Positions 1-14,640 of a stretch of 64,000 bases of DNA are shown piece after piece (position 1 is the stretch's first letter; every line of letters begins with the position of its first letter). The notes under the pieces were generated by a model, which saw nothing but the letters and a program-made list of their open reading frames with translations, made no database searches and was not told the origin of the DNA. The stretch lies in NCBI GenBank assembly GCA_015183035.1, contig JACZZP010000013.1:62001-126000 (forward strand). Reading direction: 5' to 3'. Made by a program: the position numbers and the translations under genes. This stretch comes from Meloidogyne chitwoodi (taxonomy: Eukaryota; Nematoda; Chromadorea; Rhabditida; Meloidogynidae).

Positions 1-180
1 GTTAGATATTTTCAGTATAACATTTCTATATTGTGTAGAAACTCTTTTTACATTTATATTCGACCTTTACTAAATAGATTTTTATATTTTTTTAAATTAA
101 TTAATTTTGTTTTGATGAGATATTTTTATTACCTTTCTCACATTTTTGATTAAAATAATTATTTTTAAATTTTAACTTGA

Positions 181-3100
181 ATGGGTCAAGAAAGTTACAG
201 CGATCTTCTTCCAAGTTTTTCTATATCAAATATTGGCTCACAAGATGGCGAGAGTTTTACTTTAGACTCCGCATTGGCTCAGCAATTTATTCAAGAAAAT
301 CCAGATTTGGCACAACTTGCTTCTCTATTGGCGAATAATCATACTTACTTGGAGTTGTTGGATCGACTTATTTCTGAAGTAGACCAAGCCATTGAATCCA
401 ACAGAAAATTACAAGGAAGTGTCCGATTAAGACTATTGCGCCCCCGCGAAAATGGTTCAGATCTTCGAAGGAAAAACATATCTGTTCCTTGCTGGCCTCC
501 ATACTTTAAAGATTCTGATGGAATGGTTTGTTTTAAATCTTTAAATTTCATTTTTAAATTAATTTTATTTTAGGCTCCAAATATGAACAATGAAGCAATA
601 ATGATTTCAAACGTTTGTTCTGCAGACCCGTTATTAGAAGAGGAGAAGCGATGTAATTAATGTTATTGGGTTTTCTCTATTAATAGGAATCTATTTTAGG
701 GACTCCAAATGAGCTTGAACTTTTACGCGTTTTTGTGTGTTCTTCTTTAAAAGATGGAGAAATTGCATTACTTGATTCAAAGTTTTTATATATATTTTTT
801 TTATTTTTATATGATAATTTAGAAAAGAAATTTTTCAAAAAAAGTTGCGCGCTATGGGTGTAGAAACTACCGCCGAACAGAGACAAGATTGGATTGATGA
901 AGTTGAGAGAATCAACCGACGTATAGGTTATATTCGGTTTGCATTTGTAATTGAACTTTTATTTATTTTTTTATATTTTAGTTCTCGATCAACAGATAAT
1001 TTTCTTAATGAGCATCCCAACTATGATACTGTTGATTGGTCAAAAATTTCAGCACGTGACGTAAGAATTTTCCTTAACAAAAATATTTTTATAAATAAAA
1101 ATGTTTTTAGTTTAAAGGAATACGTTCCATTTCACAACTTCGCCAAAAATGGTGTAACGAAATGTCTCCATTACTCAATAGGTCAGCTTGGACACTTTCT
1201 GAAGATGAGAGCTTGATTGATTTGAGCAGAGACTTTTCAAATTTTGACATAATTTCGGGAATGCTTGGTTCTTCTAGATCATCTTTTCAATGCTTTCAGC
1301 GGCTAAATTATTTACGTCAGAATGAACATGAGCCAATGTATATTAATTAAATAAAGTTTTTTTACTAAATTAGATTTTTAGTTTATGGACTCCAATAGAA
1401 GATCAGAAATTGCGTAAATTAATTATGATGCATAGAATTGGAGATGAAATTCCATGGTCTCGAAGTTGGTTCGCTCATATTATTTTCGTTTATTATATAT
1501 TTTAAAATTTTTGTTGCCGTATATATGCCTGGAAGATCAAAAGTCAGTTGTGAATATCGTTACACACGTTCTATTTCGGAAAAATTACGTCATGGACGTT
1601 GGACGGAGGCTGAGGATATTGTTTGTTTTAGCAAATAAACAAATTAACTTAATAATTTTCAGCTTTTATTAGAAGCAATCAATAGATATGGTCCACGAAA
1701 TTGGGTTAAGATCTCAAGTTGTGTTCGAGGGCGTTCTTCTCTTCAATGCAGAGATAGGTGAGATAATATTTTGTTCATTACCAAACGATAAACAAACTTA
1801 TTTCTCTAATAAATAGATGGATTTATGTGCTCGATCATAAGCGACGTGATCAACCATGGACTTGGGAGGAGCATATGAGACTTTTCTATGGTGTACGTCT
1901 TTTTGGGCGAGATGAATGTGCCAAAATTGCCAAACTTTTACCTGGTAGAAACAATATGGATGTGCGAATGCGAATAAGATTCTTAGTCAAATTACAGATT
2001 GAGGTTTTTGTAATTTTGTTTTTTGAATATTTTTTTAGTCAAATATTAAAAACAAACCAATAATTTTTCGTCATTTTGCTTATAACTATCAATTTTTCAA
2101 AACTCGCCGAAAAACTATTTTGGACCAATTCTCCAAGTATTTGGAAACAAAGCAGAATGATAGAAAAGCTTCTATGGTTGCTAGGCTTGGACTAGGATCT
2201 TTTGTTGCGACGCCAAATGTTGGTGTAAATGTGGATTATAGTAAGAAAATGAATGATTTTTATTTTGTTATTTTATTTTTTAAGCAAATATAAGAAACTT
2301 GCGTGTTAAAGAATTTAATGATTGGAGCGTTATGGGGTCTGGCAGATGGATTAAAATACAATATAACAATCCAAATGAACGTGATCGTGATGATTTGTTA
2401 CATGAGTTAGAACAGTTTTCAGATAAACTACGTGAAGAGGTTTTTTTACTTTAACTTACTTTTTTTATTGTTTTTAAGGTTTTATTATGGTTAGAAGAAT
2501 CCGATGCAAAACTTGAAGCTGAATTTGAACAAGAAAAACAAGTGCCTGAAGATCCTAAATGTGCCGTTGAATTTTATGATAAAATGTTTACGAAAGAAAG
2601 GCTTAATGAACTTTATTCTTTAATTAATGAATTACTTCCAGCGAGAGAAAGGTTTTAATATTTTTATTAAACTTTTATTTTTTGTTTAAGTGATAATTTG
2701 TACTATATCAAACATCAAAGCCGTCCGCCAAAACTTGGTGTTATTAAAGTTCGAAAAAAACCAAAAAGAAGAAAAGTTGGGCCAAGCGTTTCAGAAATTA
2801 TTACGAACATTGACAAGATAGATAATAATAAATTGATTTGTCTTAAATGGGCAGATAAATTGCTTGTTGATTTGAATAAGGAGATGGGAAAACTTTCAAC
2901 GGTTATTTTAAATTAAATATTTTTAAAAATGGAGATTTATTTTTTAAGGAGGAACGACGCATTTATCTAATTACTAAATTATGCGAAGTTCTTCGCCTAC
3001 GTTTGCATTACTCAACGTTACGCAGATTTAAGACTGAAAAAACTACAACACAACTCGCGTTCAATCAAATGCTCGAATATGTGAAACAAATAATGTCAAT

Positions 3101-3869
3101 GGTATCTTTTATATAAATATTAGTATTCTTGCTAATAAGAATGATTGATTCTCAATATTTAACTTCTAAATCTAGTCATGTGATTCATTTGAGCCACCTA
3201 CAATAGAAATTCCCATTTTTGATCCTTGTTCATCTAATATGTTGCCTTCAAATTGGGAAAACATGACAATGAAAGAATTATTGAAATTGTCAAAAAAACA
3301 AAAAATATCACCAGAAGTACTGCAAAATTTGGCTAGACGTACGCAAACGAAACAAACTGATGTACAAAGTATAGAATCAATTCAGTAGGTATTTTTTAAT
3401 TGAATACATAAAATTTTAATTATATTAGGACTGAGGAACGTTTGGCATTTAAGCGTGCAAATGTTATCTCTATAAGAAATACAAGGTCACATATGAGAAA
3501 TTTGTTACCACCATGTATAGCGACTATTAATTGTATGGATTTGTATGATGTGAGTAGTAAATTTTTTTTAATATATCTTACTTTTAATTTTTTAATCAGA
3601 AAAGAATTAGAGAACAATTACGAAGGGACTTGAGCTCTTATTCTGTTAATAATTTTGGGCCTGATATACCTGGAACATCAACACAAACTCAACAAGTTTT
3701 TGATTTGGAAAAAGCGTTCGGATGGAGAGACGTTAAGGACGAAGTGCGTGCGACCCCTGAATTTGCACTTCTTAAGGTAGGGATTATTTGGTATCATAAA
3801 TTACTTAGACAAAATAGATGCGGATGTTCCGACTATTTTTTTATCCATTGGCGATGGTTAAGTCCATAA
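181..3869 (+). CDS. snpc-4: SNAPc subunit 4-like Myb-repeat protein (spliced)
   Basis: In other animals this subunit is the Myb-type DNA-binding part of the snRNA-activating complex, which binds the proximal sequence element of snRNA genes in the nucleus. Exons are joined by short AT-rich introns. Successive Myb-like repeats are visible: one near 1162-1330 (WTLSEDESL), one from 1383 (WTPIEDQKL), one from 1597 (WTEAEDI, then NRYGPRNWVKIS) and one from 1849 (QPWTWEEHMRLFYGVRLFG). Three or more consecutive tryptophan-anchored repeats of this style fit SNAPC4 better than c-Myb or CDC5. The C-terminal part (2290-3780) is Lys/Arg-rich and not diagnostic. The start at 181 is the first Met of a long open exon, but an upstream exon cannot be excluded. 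The end at 3869 assumes the last exon reads through to TAA; a donor-like site at 3776 could lead elsewhere. The family call is by resemblance only. Confidence 0.72.
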
Positions 3870-4489
3870 AGACCGTTAACTCTTAAATAGGCGAGAATAA
3901 AACTGAAAATTAAGAGATGCGTGATCTCATTTTGGTGTTTTATTTATTAATTTAAATTTTTTCGTGATATTTTTTAAATTTTAAACCTTTTATTTTTAAC
4001 ATACAATTTCCTAAAAAATCTATAAATCATTTTTAAATTGTGAAAAAGTTTTTATATATAATCAATTATAGAATATTTAATACTCAAAATAAAATGCACA
4101 GATATTTTAGGATGTAAAATAAACTTATAGAGTAAAATATCTCTGCAAGATGGTGTCATTAATTTATTTTACATCCATTTATAATTAAAATAGAAACCAT
4201 TTAATTATTATATACATATTTTTGCCTTGCTTTTAAATTTTTATTAGGTTACGAGCTTTCTAATTTTAGAGTAACAAGGGAGGCATAAATATGTATGTAA
4301 AAAATTTAAAACCATATATAAATAGAAATTCAGGTCCTATCCGAATATGTGTGTGTCGATTACCGGTTATAGTAGAGATCGAATTAAGAAAATCATTTGT
4401 CCAAATTATCAATTATTATGCATAACTAATCGAACTCTACCGCATACCCTATAAAATTAAAGAATTAAACTGTGGTGATGAGATTGTGA
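3870..4489. other. Convergent intergenic region with nested inverted repeats
   Basis: AT-rich DNA between two convergent genes with no coding exon seen. Two small foldback structures occur. GGATGTAAAATAAA at 4110-4123 is matched in inverse at 4163-4176. A second pair, around 4210-4232 and 4280-4302, shares ATATTTWTGCC in opposite orientation. Confidence 0.6.
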
Positions 4490-5958
4490 CTATAAAGCAG
4501 TTGTTGGGCATACAATTTCTATCCTATCGCTTTCATCATCATAATCACACGTTCCGTTTGAGTGTGGCACCTCTTCTTTACCATTTTCCGCAAGAGGGGA
4601 TCTCGAAGTGTCAACAGATTTTGTCAATCCCTTTTTTGCACTTTTTTCTTTTAATCGCTTTAACATCGTATGAATGGCGTAACCTAAAAGAAGTGGAGCT
4701 GGAGTGAAACAAGCAACTGTGATTGGAAGAAGACTGGCAATGTCCGAATCTGTCCCAGGAAATGTAAGTTTTAGAAGCATTATCGCAATCCCCGTGTTTT
4801 GAACACCTGTCTCAATCGCCTAAAATTTAAATTATAGAAATGGATAAAAATTAAAAATACAATTGCCGTCACATCTGGAGGATCTTGTGCTAAGAGGATT
4901 GAGGCAAAGCATCCAAACATAAATCCACACCAAGGAAGTAAAAGTCCACTAAATTTGGTATTTTTAGATAAATTTTAATTCTGCTTACGCCAAGAGGATC
5001 GGCCAAGTAATTAACTTAAATAGCCACAGATTGATCGCTACACCAAAAATAACAACCACAACAAGAACCGAGATAATAAATGGCCGCAATAACTTAAAAA
5101 CAAAATAATTTCAACTTTTAAATGTCAAACCTTTCGTGCTCTGGTTGCCCATTGAGGTTTGTATTTAGCAATGGTTAATCCAATAAAGAGAGGAACAATC
5201 AGAATAAACAAAGAAGCAACGATTTTACTATATGGAATGTGAACTGTAAGTGTTGGGGCCACAGCTTTGATCAACTTTGTTCCTAACAACTTAATCCACA
5301 AAGGCATCATTACTTTAATAAATATTAAAATTATAAAAAAATTGATAAAAAGGGAGACATCCCGCTCAAATTTCCAGCAAATATTGCATAATTAATAAAT
5401 TAAAATAAACCTAAAGCAGCAATCATACTACAAAAAGTCATCGTTATTGAAAGATTAGCATTCCCTCCCAGTAAAATTGTCCAATAGTTACTAGCCCCAC
5501 CACCAGGCGAACATCCTGTGACAAATAACCCAAGAGCTAACAAATGCATTCCTTTACTAGAAAGAACAAAAAGAGCAATTGAATAGGCTAGCTAAATTGA
5601 AAAAATATTTCTAATAAATTGAAATAATTAAACCAAAGGCATGATCACAAATTGGGTGAAAAAACCAATCGCTGGTGCAACAGGTCTTCTTATAGTCGAT
5701 AAAACAACACGCAAATCCAACTGAAAATTAATTTAAAAAATTTAAATTATCATGGAAATTTTTAAATTCTTCGAACATTCCGACAGGTAAAAATTATATA
5801 AAAATTTATAAAAAATATACCTCACATCCCATGAGTACATTTGCAACAGAAATTAAGCTTATCAGACATACAACAAAAATTCTGTCCAAAATATCCCGAT
5901 TTGAGAATTGAAAAATAGAAGTAGAATTATTAATAAATGCAACACCTCCTTTTTCCAT
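4490..5958 (-). CDS. SLC10 / sodium-bile acid symporter family (SBF) transporter
   Basis: Predicted multi-pass plasma-membrane protein of the bile acid:Na+ symporter family, which moves organic anions or steroid conjugates with sodium. The diagnostic stretch is the conserved glycine-rich loop encoded near 5465-5520 (TGCSPGGGASNYW), followed by a hydrophobic segment with NANLSITMTFCS. Other exons encode hydrophobic helices (5125-5310, 4980-5100, 4860-4950). The last exon (4490-4780) carries the final membrane segment and a polar Lys/Ser-rich cytoplasmic tail ending in TTAL. The start at 5958 opens a 5' exon encoding MEKGGVAFINNSTS. A TTTCAG acceptor lies 12 bases upstream (boundary about 5970/5971), as expected for a trans-splice site. 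Substrate cannot be predicted. The gene converges on the SNAPc-like gene. Confidence 0.88.
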
Positions 5959-6640
5959 TAAAGACAATTCTGAAAGATAAAATTAGAAATTTTTAAGTGG
6001 TTATATGTAAATGAAGGAAAAAGTATTATTTAATAATAAATCAAAAATTCTAAGGATTGCGTGTAAATCAGTTTAATAAAACTAATGGATATTGACGTGA
6101 AATAAAGAATAATTTATAAAGTTATATTATATCACAAAATGTTACCAAGTCAACCAACTTTTGCCAACCAGATAATTGAAAAATAAAATACAAAACTAAA
6201 AAAGAGTAAAGTTGAAAGATTTAATTTACCGATAAAGCAAATAAATTAACATATATGTATAAAAATGGAATAAAATCAATTTTCCCTATGTGTGGGACTT
6301 TTTTTTAGCTAATTTACCAATTAAAAAAGAATTTAAATGAAAAAATAGTTAGAAAATGACAATAAAAGACAAGCTAAAATTACAATTAACAACTTAGATA
6401 TTGGACATTTTGTACATTTACCATTTTTCCTTAAGATCAAAAATGACATTTTGTATATTTGATAAATGTTAAGTGGCGAAGTATTTTTAGTTAAATTTTA
6501 TTTTTCTTTTTGAAAGTATGTAAAATGAAAGTTGACAAGAAAATAATAAAACTTAATTTTGTATATTTCATTATGATTTATTACAATATATGCTTAAGCC
6601 TTATTTCACGAGTAGTAAATTTCTACTTTTTTTTTAATTT
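5959..6640. other. Divergent intergenic region
   Basis: About 680 bases of AT-rich DNA between the divergent transporter and leucyl-tRNA synthetase genes. No coding exon or clear element seen; it presumably holds both promoters. Confidence 0.5.
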
Positions 6641-6650
6641 AGGTTAGAAA
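6641..6650 (+). promoter_or_regulatory. Candidate trans-splice acceptor before the LARS2 start
   Basis: A T-rich tract ends in AATTTAG at 6642, eight bases before the ATG at 6651. A strong acceptor with no nearby upstream donor and a very short leader is the usual layout of nematode spliced-leader addition. It supports 6651 as the translation start. Confidence 0.5.
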
Positions 6651-10367
<3,717 letters not shown>

Positions 10368-10391
10368 TTTGAAGTTTTTTTGTTTTTGCTC

Positions 10392-10397
10392 AATAAA
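10392..10397 (+). terminator. Polyadenylation signal of LARS2
   Basis: Canonical AATAAA 25 bases after the stop codon. Confidence 0.6.
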
Positions 10398-10450
10398 GTT
10401 GCTGCGGAATTTTAGAGCAGTTTTAATCAGGTTTAAATTATTAAAATTAC

Positions 10451-10639
10451 ATGAGTGATGGTAAGTATTTACACCCCTTTTTAGTTTTTATTCTTTCTCT
10501 TTCCCCTCTATGAAACTCCATAAGTTGTGTTCTTCGTTCAAGATTAAGGTTGAAAAAAAGCTTTATTTTTTCAGCTTTGAGTAAACATTTAGCTAATCAA
10601 TTTCTCCAAAAGATCAACTTTTTAGAAGAATATTATTAG
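10451..10639 (+). CDS. Possible 24-residue spliced microprotein or 5' leader exon
   Basis: ATGAGTGATG at 10451-10460 is followed at once by a near-perfect donor (GTAAGT). An excellent acceptor (TTATTTTTTCAG) ends at 10574. Joining them gives MSDALSKHLANQFLQKINFL plus EEYY and a TAG at 10637-10639. It lies between the LARS2 polyadenylation signal and the 83-residue membrane protein. It could be an independent microprotein, an upstream ORF of that gene, or chance. No family is recognised. Confidence 0.25.
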
Positions 10640-10945
10640 AAATATCTTTATGTTGATATTTTAGATTAATCAAGGATAAAAGACATGCTTTCTCTGTCTT
10701 TTATCATTGAACTTTCTTTTCTTTTGCTAGAGATGGACAAATGTTTTTTCCAAGTTAAAAATGAACGTTTATTATAAACAAAAACATTTACTTTTAGTTT
10801 AAACTTTTTGAAAAGGAATTTTGACGTAGGTTCATTATAAATGATTACAATTTATATATTTTCGAGCATTTTAGTCTGTTTTTAATTATATAAAAATTTA
10901 TAAATTAAATTATTTTATAAATTTACAATAAATTTCGATAAAAAA

Positions 10946-11321
10946 ATGGCCGATCTTAGTCCACACAAGCTTTCTACTGGAAGTCATAAATTGTCGGTTG
11001 GTAGCCGAAAAGATTCGGGTCGGAGGCAGTCAATGGTTGAAAGAGCTGAAGCAGCTGGAATTGACAAAAATACAATCATTCTTACAGTCAAGTTAGTGAT
11101 AATTATATATAGTGGATTAGTTTACAATTTCCCTTACTCGAAAAATTCGGCTCTGGTTTTCTCAATCTAATTGTTTAAACATTTCCAGTAAATAATTTTA
11201 AAAAATCATTTTTAGCCTAATGATTTTAATTGTACTGGTTGGAATCCTCTATGTAATAGCAACATCAGCAATGAATGTAAGTGGTGGCCAAGGAAGTCGA
11301 CATCATGCTACAGAGCAATAA
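10946..11321 (+). CDS. Small single-span membrane protein, 83 residues
   Basis: Two exons: 10946-11091 and 11216-11321, joined in phase (AA|C gives Asn). The N-terminal half is hydrophilic and Ser/Lys/Arg-rich, with two related SHKLS-type segments (residues 7-20) and the possible phospho-site RRQS. Residues about 44-66 form one strongly hydrophobic helix (TIILTVNLMILIVLVGILYV). A short polar tail ends in SRHHATEQ. No signal peptide is seen, so an N-cytosolic, tail-near anchor is the natural topology. The stop overlaps an AATAAA at 11317-11322. The family is not recognised; probably a nematode-restricted small membrane protein. Confidence 0.7.
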
Positions 11322-11624
11322 AGAACAATTAAATGGAGAAAAGAATTTAAGAAATCAATATCGGGTCTTTGTGTTTAATATGTGCCAATCAGGGGCGGGC
11401 ACAACAGCAAAACTAAAAATACAAACGAATTTTAATGCAATAGCTCACTCAGTATCCGCCCTTTGCGACAATATAATACATAATTTTTAAATAAAAAAGT
11501 TTGTATTTTGTCTTTTTCTGATATAGGAGCTTTTTTGTTTGTGGACAGTTGTTTCACATCTTGGAAAATTAAGAAACGGACACGCCCGATTTGTTACTAT
11601 TGCGCCTGACAGGTTGCGCGACAT

Positions 11625-11960
11625 ATCGGGGTGACCCATGACTACACAATTATACATAGAAAATTTTCGAAATAGTGTAAACAGAGAAAGAAAGAGTAAT
11701 TTTGATATCAAAGTGTAAAAAATTATTTTTTTCATAATATCAAAAGAATGATTGTTAAAAAAGGTTCAACAGTAGTGTCCTTTCAAAAGGGCCAAAGTCT
11801 TTTCGTCACCGATTCCCTCTATAATCATTCTTTTTTCAGAAGCCCATATCTCGACTTCTATACTACATAGATGTTTCCTTCATGGCTTGTTCGATGCAGA
11901 TTTTTAAGCTCTTCAAAATATCCAAAAAACAGCATCGGTTTCCATGTAAAAACCGAGATA
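11625..11960 (+). repeat. Dispersed repeat R1, copy A
   Basis: The sequence around ATCAAAAGAATGATTGTTAA, GGTTCAACAGTAGT and ATATCTCGACTTCTATA recurs in inverse orientation at 14640-15060 and in direct orientation at 57095-57500. Copy A has internal differences and a shorter 5' part. Confidence 0.75.
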
Positions 11961-11989
11961 TAGTCTCCAGAAAATAAGCCAGTATATCC

Positions 11990-12460
11990 ATTACTCCCAG
12001 ATTTCAGGAGCATATATCTCAACTTCTATACAACTTAGCATCCATATATTTTTGGTCAACCATAGATGTACCAATGGACCATAATTGTACCGGACGGATA
12101 GTGATTACGTTCTATTTGAGCCGAGATATGCGCTCTAGAAAATCTGGTGAATAAACACCCCCAAAATTTTGTTTGATCCCAACTCAGTTAATCTGGGACG
12201 TAGATCCATAAATTTTTGGTCAATAATAGATGTACCAATAGACCATAATTTTACCGGACGGATAGTCAATTCGTTGCTTTTGAGCCGAGATATGCGATCT
12301 CGAAGTTATGAGGGATATAAAACTTTGTTTGAACATAGCTCAGTTGATTTGGGACCTACATCCATAAATTTTGGGTCAACGATAGATGTACCAATGGCTT
12401 ATTATCGTACAAATTTTTTAGTTAATTAGTTTCAGTTGAGCCGAGATATAGATGAATAAA
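11990..12460 (+). repeat. Repeat R2, three tandem units of about 160 bp
   Basis: Units share TAGATGTACCAATRGACC, TACCGGACGGATAGT and TTTGAGCCGAGATATG. The phrase GGTCAA recurs at spacings of 164 and about 157 bases. A fourth, solitary unit in the same orientation lies at about 14440-14640. Confidence 0.75.
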
Positions 12461-12638
12461 TGTTTTACGGCCAAATTTTTATGAAAATACCTTAATTTTC
12501 TTTAATTTAATTTTTAAGCTTTTTTAAATAAAATAGCAATTTAAATTTTTGACTAAATTATGCCCATAGAGTCAAGAAATTTAATAAAATAAAAATTAAA
12601 AATTTTCCAGCGTCCAGTTTCCCGTAAAAAATTAATTT

Positions 12639-12716
12639 CCACTAGACGGATTCGAACCTTGGTCATTTTTTCTCATTTCTCCCACAAAAAATGAAAATTC
12701 TCCACTTAACCAAAAA
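12639..12716 (-). pseudogene. tRNA-like sequence
   Basis: On the minus strand an A-box-like TGGTTAAGTGG is followed by a perfect B box (GGTTCGAATCC). Arms outside the boxes do not pair as a tRNA, so a decayed tRNA or tRNA-derived element is likely. Confidence 0.5.
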
Positions 12717-12719
12717 TAT

Positions 12720-13330
12720 ATTATTCTCCTTTTTCGGAGCTTTTTTCTACAAGTCAGATTTGTCTGATTTTGATATATTTTATTGAGTTTGATATGAATC
12801 AAATATCAAAAAATTAGAAAGTTCAGACTTTTAGAAGTCGAGATAGGTTACTGTATTTTTAGCGTTTTTAATGAATTTTTGAGATTTTTTTCTAAAAGTC
12901 GGATTAGTCTGAATTTTATATATTATTTAGAGCTCGAAAAACTGAACAAAGTTTCAAAAAATTAGAAAATTCCGATTTTTAGAAGTCGAAATAAAAGCCC
13001 CTAAACATTAAACAATTTTATTGGGAAATGTCTAAAACTGACTTTTTCGAGCTTTTTTTCTAAAAGTCAGATTTGTCTGATTTTGATATATTTTATAAAG
13101 TTCGATATTCTGAATCAAATATCAAAAAATTAGAAAGTTCTAACTTTTAGAAGTCGAGATAGGTTACTGTATTTTTAGCGTTTTCAATGAATTTTTGAGC
13201 TTTTTTTTCTAAAAGTCGGATTAGTCTGGATTTTACATATTATTTAGAGCTCGAAAAACTGAACAAAATATCAAAAAATTAGAAAATTTAGACTTTTAGA
13301 AGTCGAAATAAAAGCCCCTAAAAATTTAAA
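12720..13330. repeat. Repeat R3: two higher-order units of about 315 bp
   Basis: AAGTCRGATTWGTCTG recurs at 12751, 12896, 13064 and 13213 (spacings 145, 168 and 149). Half-units 1 and 3 and half-units 2 and 4 are the closest pairs, giving a higher-order period of about 315 bp. Each half-unit ends in GACTTTTAGAAGTCGA, the inverse of its start, so each is itself a potential hairpin. Confidence 0.75.
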
Positions 13331-13485
13331 AATCAGCGATTTATCGGCGAGTATTATCCTTCGTCCTTGGGTTTGCCGACAAAACTCGCAGAAAAACTCG
13401 CCGATACATTTTTCCTAACGACAATTTCGTCACGGAAGAGTTTTGTCCAATGGACGAGCTTATCCCAGCGACGAGTTTTCTCTCA

Positions 13486-13735
13486 GGACTAAGTTTTCTC
13501 CCAGGACTGAGTTCAGGACTGAGTTTTCTCCCAGGACTGAGTTCAGGACTGAGTTTTCTCCCAGGACTGAGTTCAGGACTGAGTTTTCTCCCAGGACTGA
13601 GTTCAGGACTGAGTTTTCTCCCAGGACTGAGTTCAGGACTGAGTTTTCTCCCAGCGACGAGTTTTCTCCCAGCGACGAGTTTTCTCCCAGCGACGAGTTT
13701 TCTCACAGCGACGAGTTTTCTCCCACGGACGTTTT
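13486..13735. repeat. 30-bp tandem array passing into an 18-bp tandem array
   Basis: From 13494 to 13650 a 30-base unit (GAGTTTTCTCCCAGGACT plus GAGTTCAGGACT) repeats about five times. It is followed by about five copies of an 18-base unit, GAGTTTTCTCCCAGCGAC. Both lengths are multiples of three, which leaves long frames open on both strands from 13341 to 13790. Nothing else suggests that these are translated. Confidence 0.8.
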
Positions 13736-13929
13736 TTCATCACGGACGTTTTTTTCATCCATGACCGAGTTTCGCGCCCATTCGCCATGACCGAGTTTCT
13801 CCTAATCTCTCTTCGTGAACATAAAAATCAGTAGCTGCATCAAGTAAATAAGTACTTTTGGACCATATTTATTCAAACAAGAACAAATAACCTCCAAATC
13901 ATGTAAATATTGATCTAATTCAACAAAGG

Positions 13930-14317
13930 CGGTAGGGGTCACCTCAGTGTTGCCATTTCAGTGTTGCCAGCTCAGTGTTGCCATTTCAGTGTTAGCCAGC
14001 TCAGTGTTGAGCCATCTCAGTGTTAACCATTTCAGTGTTGGGCCAGTTAATACCAGTACAGAATTTCCGACATCTACGAACCGGAATTTTAGTAAAAAAA
14101 AAAGTAAGAAAAAAATAATAAGAACAAATAATGTTAGTTTCTGATAAAATCAAGGTTCCGGGCCCGATCCGGGTCCGATTTCTTATGAGATTTTTAGCCT
14201 TAACGGTGACACTGAAATGGCTAACACTGAGATGGCTCAACACTGAGCTGGCTAACACTGAAATGGCAACACTGAGCTGGCAACACTGAAATGGCAACAC
14301 TGAGCTGGCCTGTTCCG
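13930..14317. mobile_element. 388-bp foldback element with 9-bp target-site duplication
   Basis: Arms of about 105 bp (13941-14046 and 14205-14310) are inverted copies made of short subrepeats of the type CAGTGTTGCCATTT / CAGTGTTGCCAGCT. Outer ends match (CGGTAGGGGTCACCTCAG against CGGAACAGGCCAGCTCAG read in inverse). The element is flanked by exact CAACAAAGG at 13921-13929 and 14318-14326. The central 160 bp has no coding capacity. A 9-bp duplication with long terminal inverted repeats is typical of Mutator-like elements, so this is probably a non-autonomous, MULE-type foldback. Confidence 0.8.
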
Positions 14318-14439
14318 CAACAAAGGTAATGAACAGTTGACAAGAAGCGTTTCTTTTGTAATTAGCAACATCTTTACAAGAGTTGGAAAATTTACTACTG
14401 AAAATTAATAATAAAAATGGTCTCTGTGGAGTATAGAAG

Positions 14440-14640
14440 TCGAGATATTCGATCCCGAATATTTGGGAGGATATAAAGGTTCACCCCCAAAACTTTATTT
14501 GTCTCCATCTCATTTAATTTTGTACCTAGATTCATAAATTTTGGGTCAATGAAAGATCAGATAAAGGACCATAATCGTACAGGACGGATAGTCAATACGT
14601 TCCATTTGAGCCGAGCTGTATGATCCCGAAAATCTGAAGG
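14440..14640 (+). repeat. Solitary R2 unit
   Basis: Matches the 160-bp units at 11990-12460, including GGACGGATAGTCAATACGTT and TTTGAGCCGAG, in the same orientation. Confidence 0.7.

Noticed and set aside
13443..13790. Protein of RTEF/SPR repeats
   Set aside because: Open frames on both strands are a by-product of 30- and 18-bp units; no splice, start or family support.
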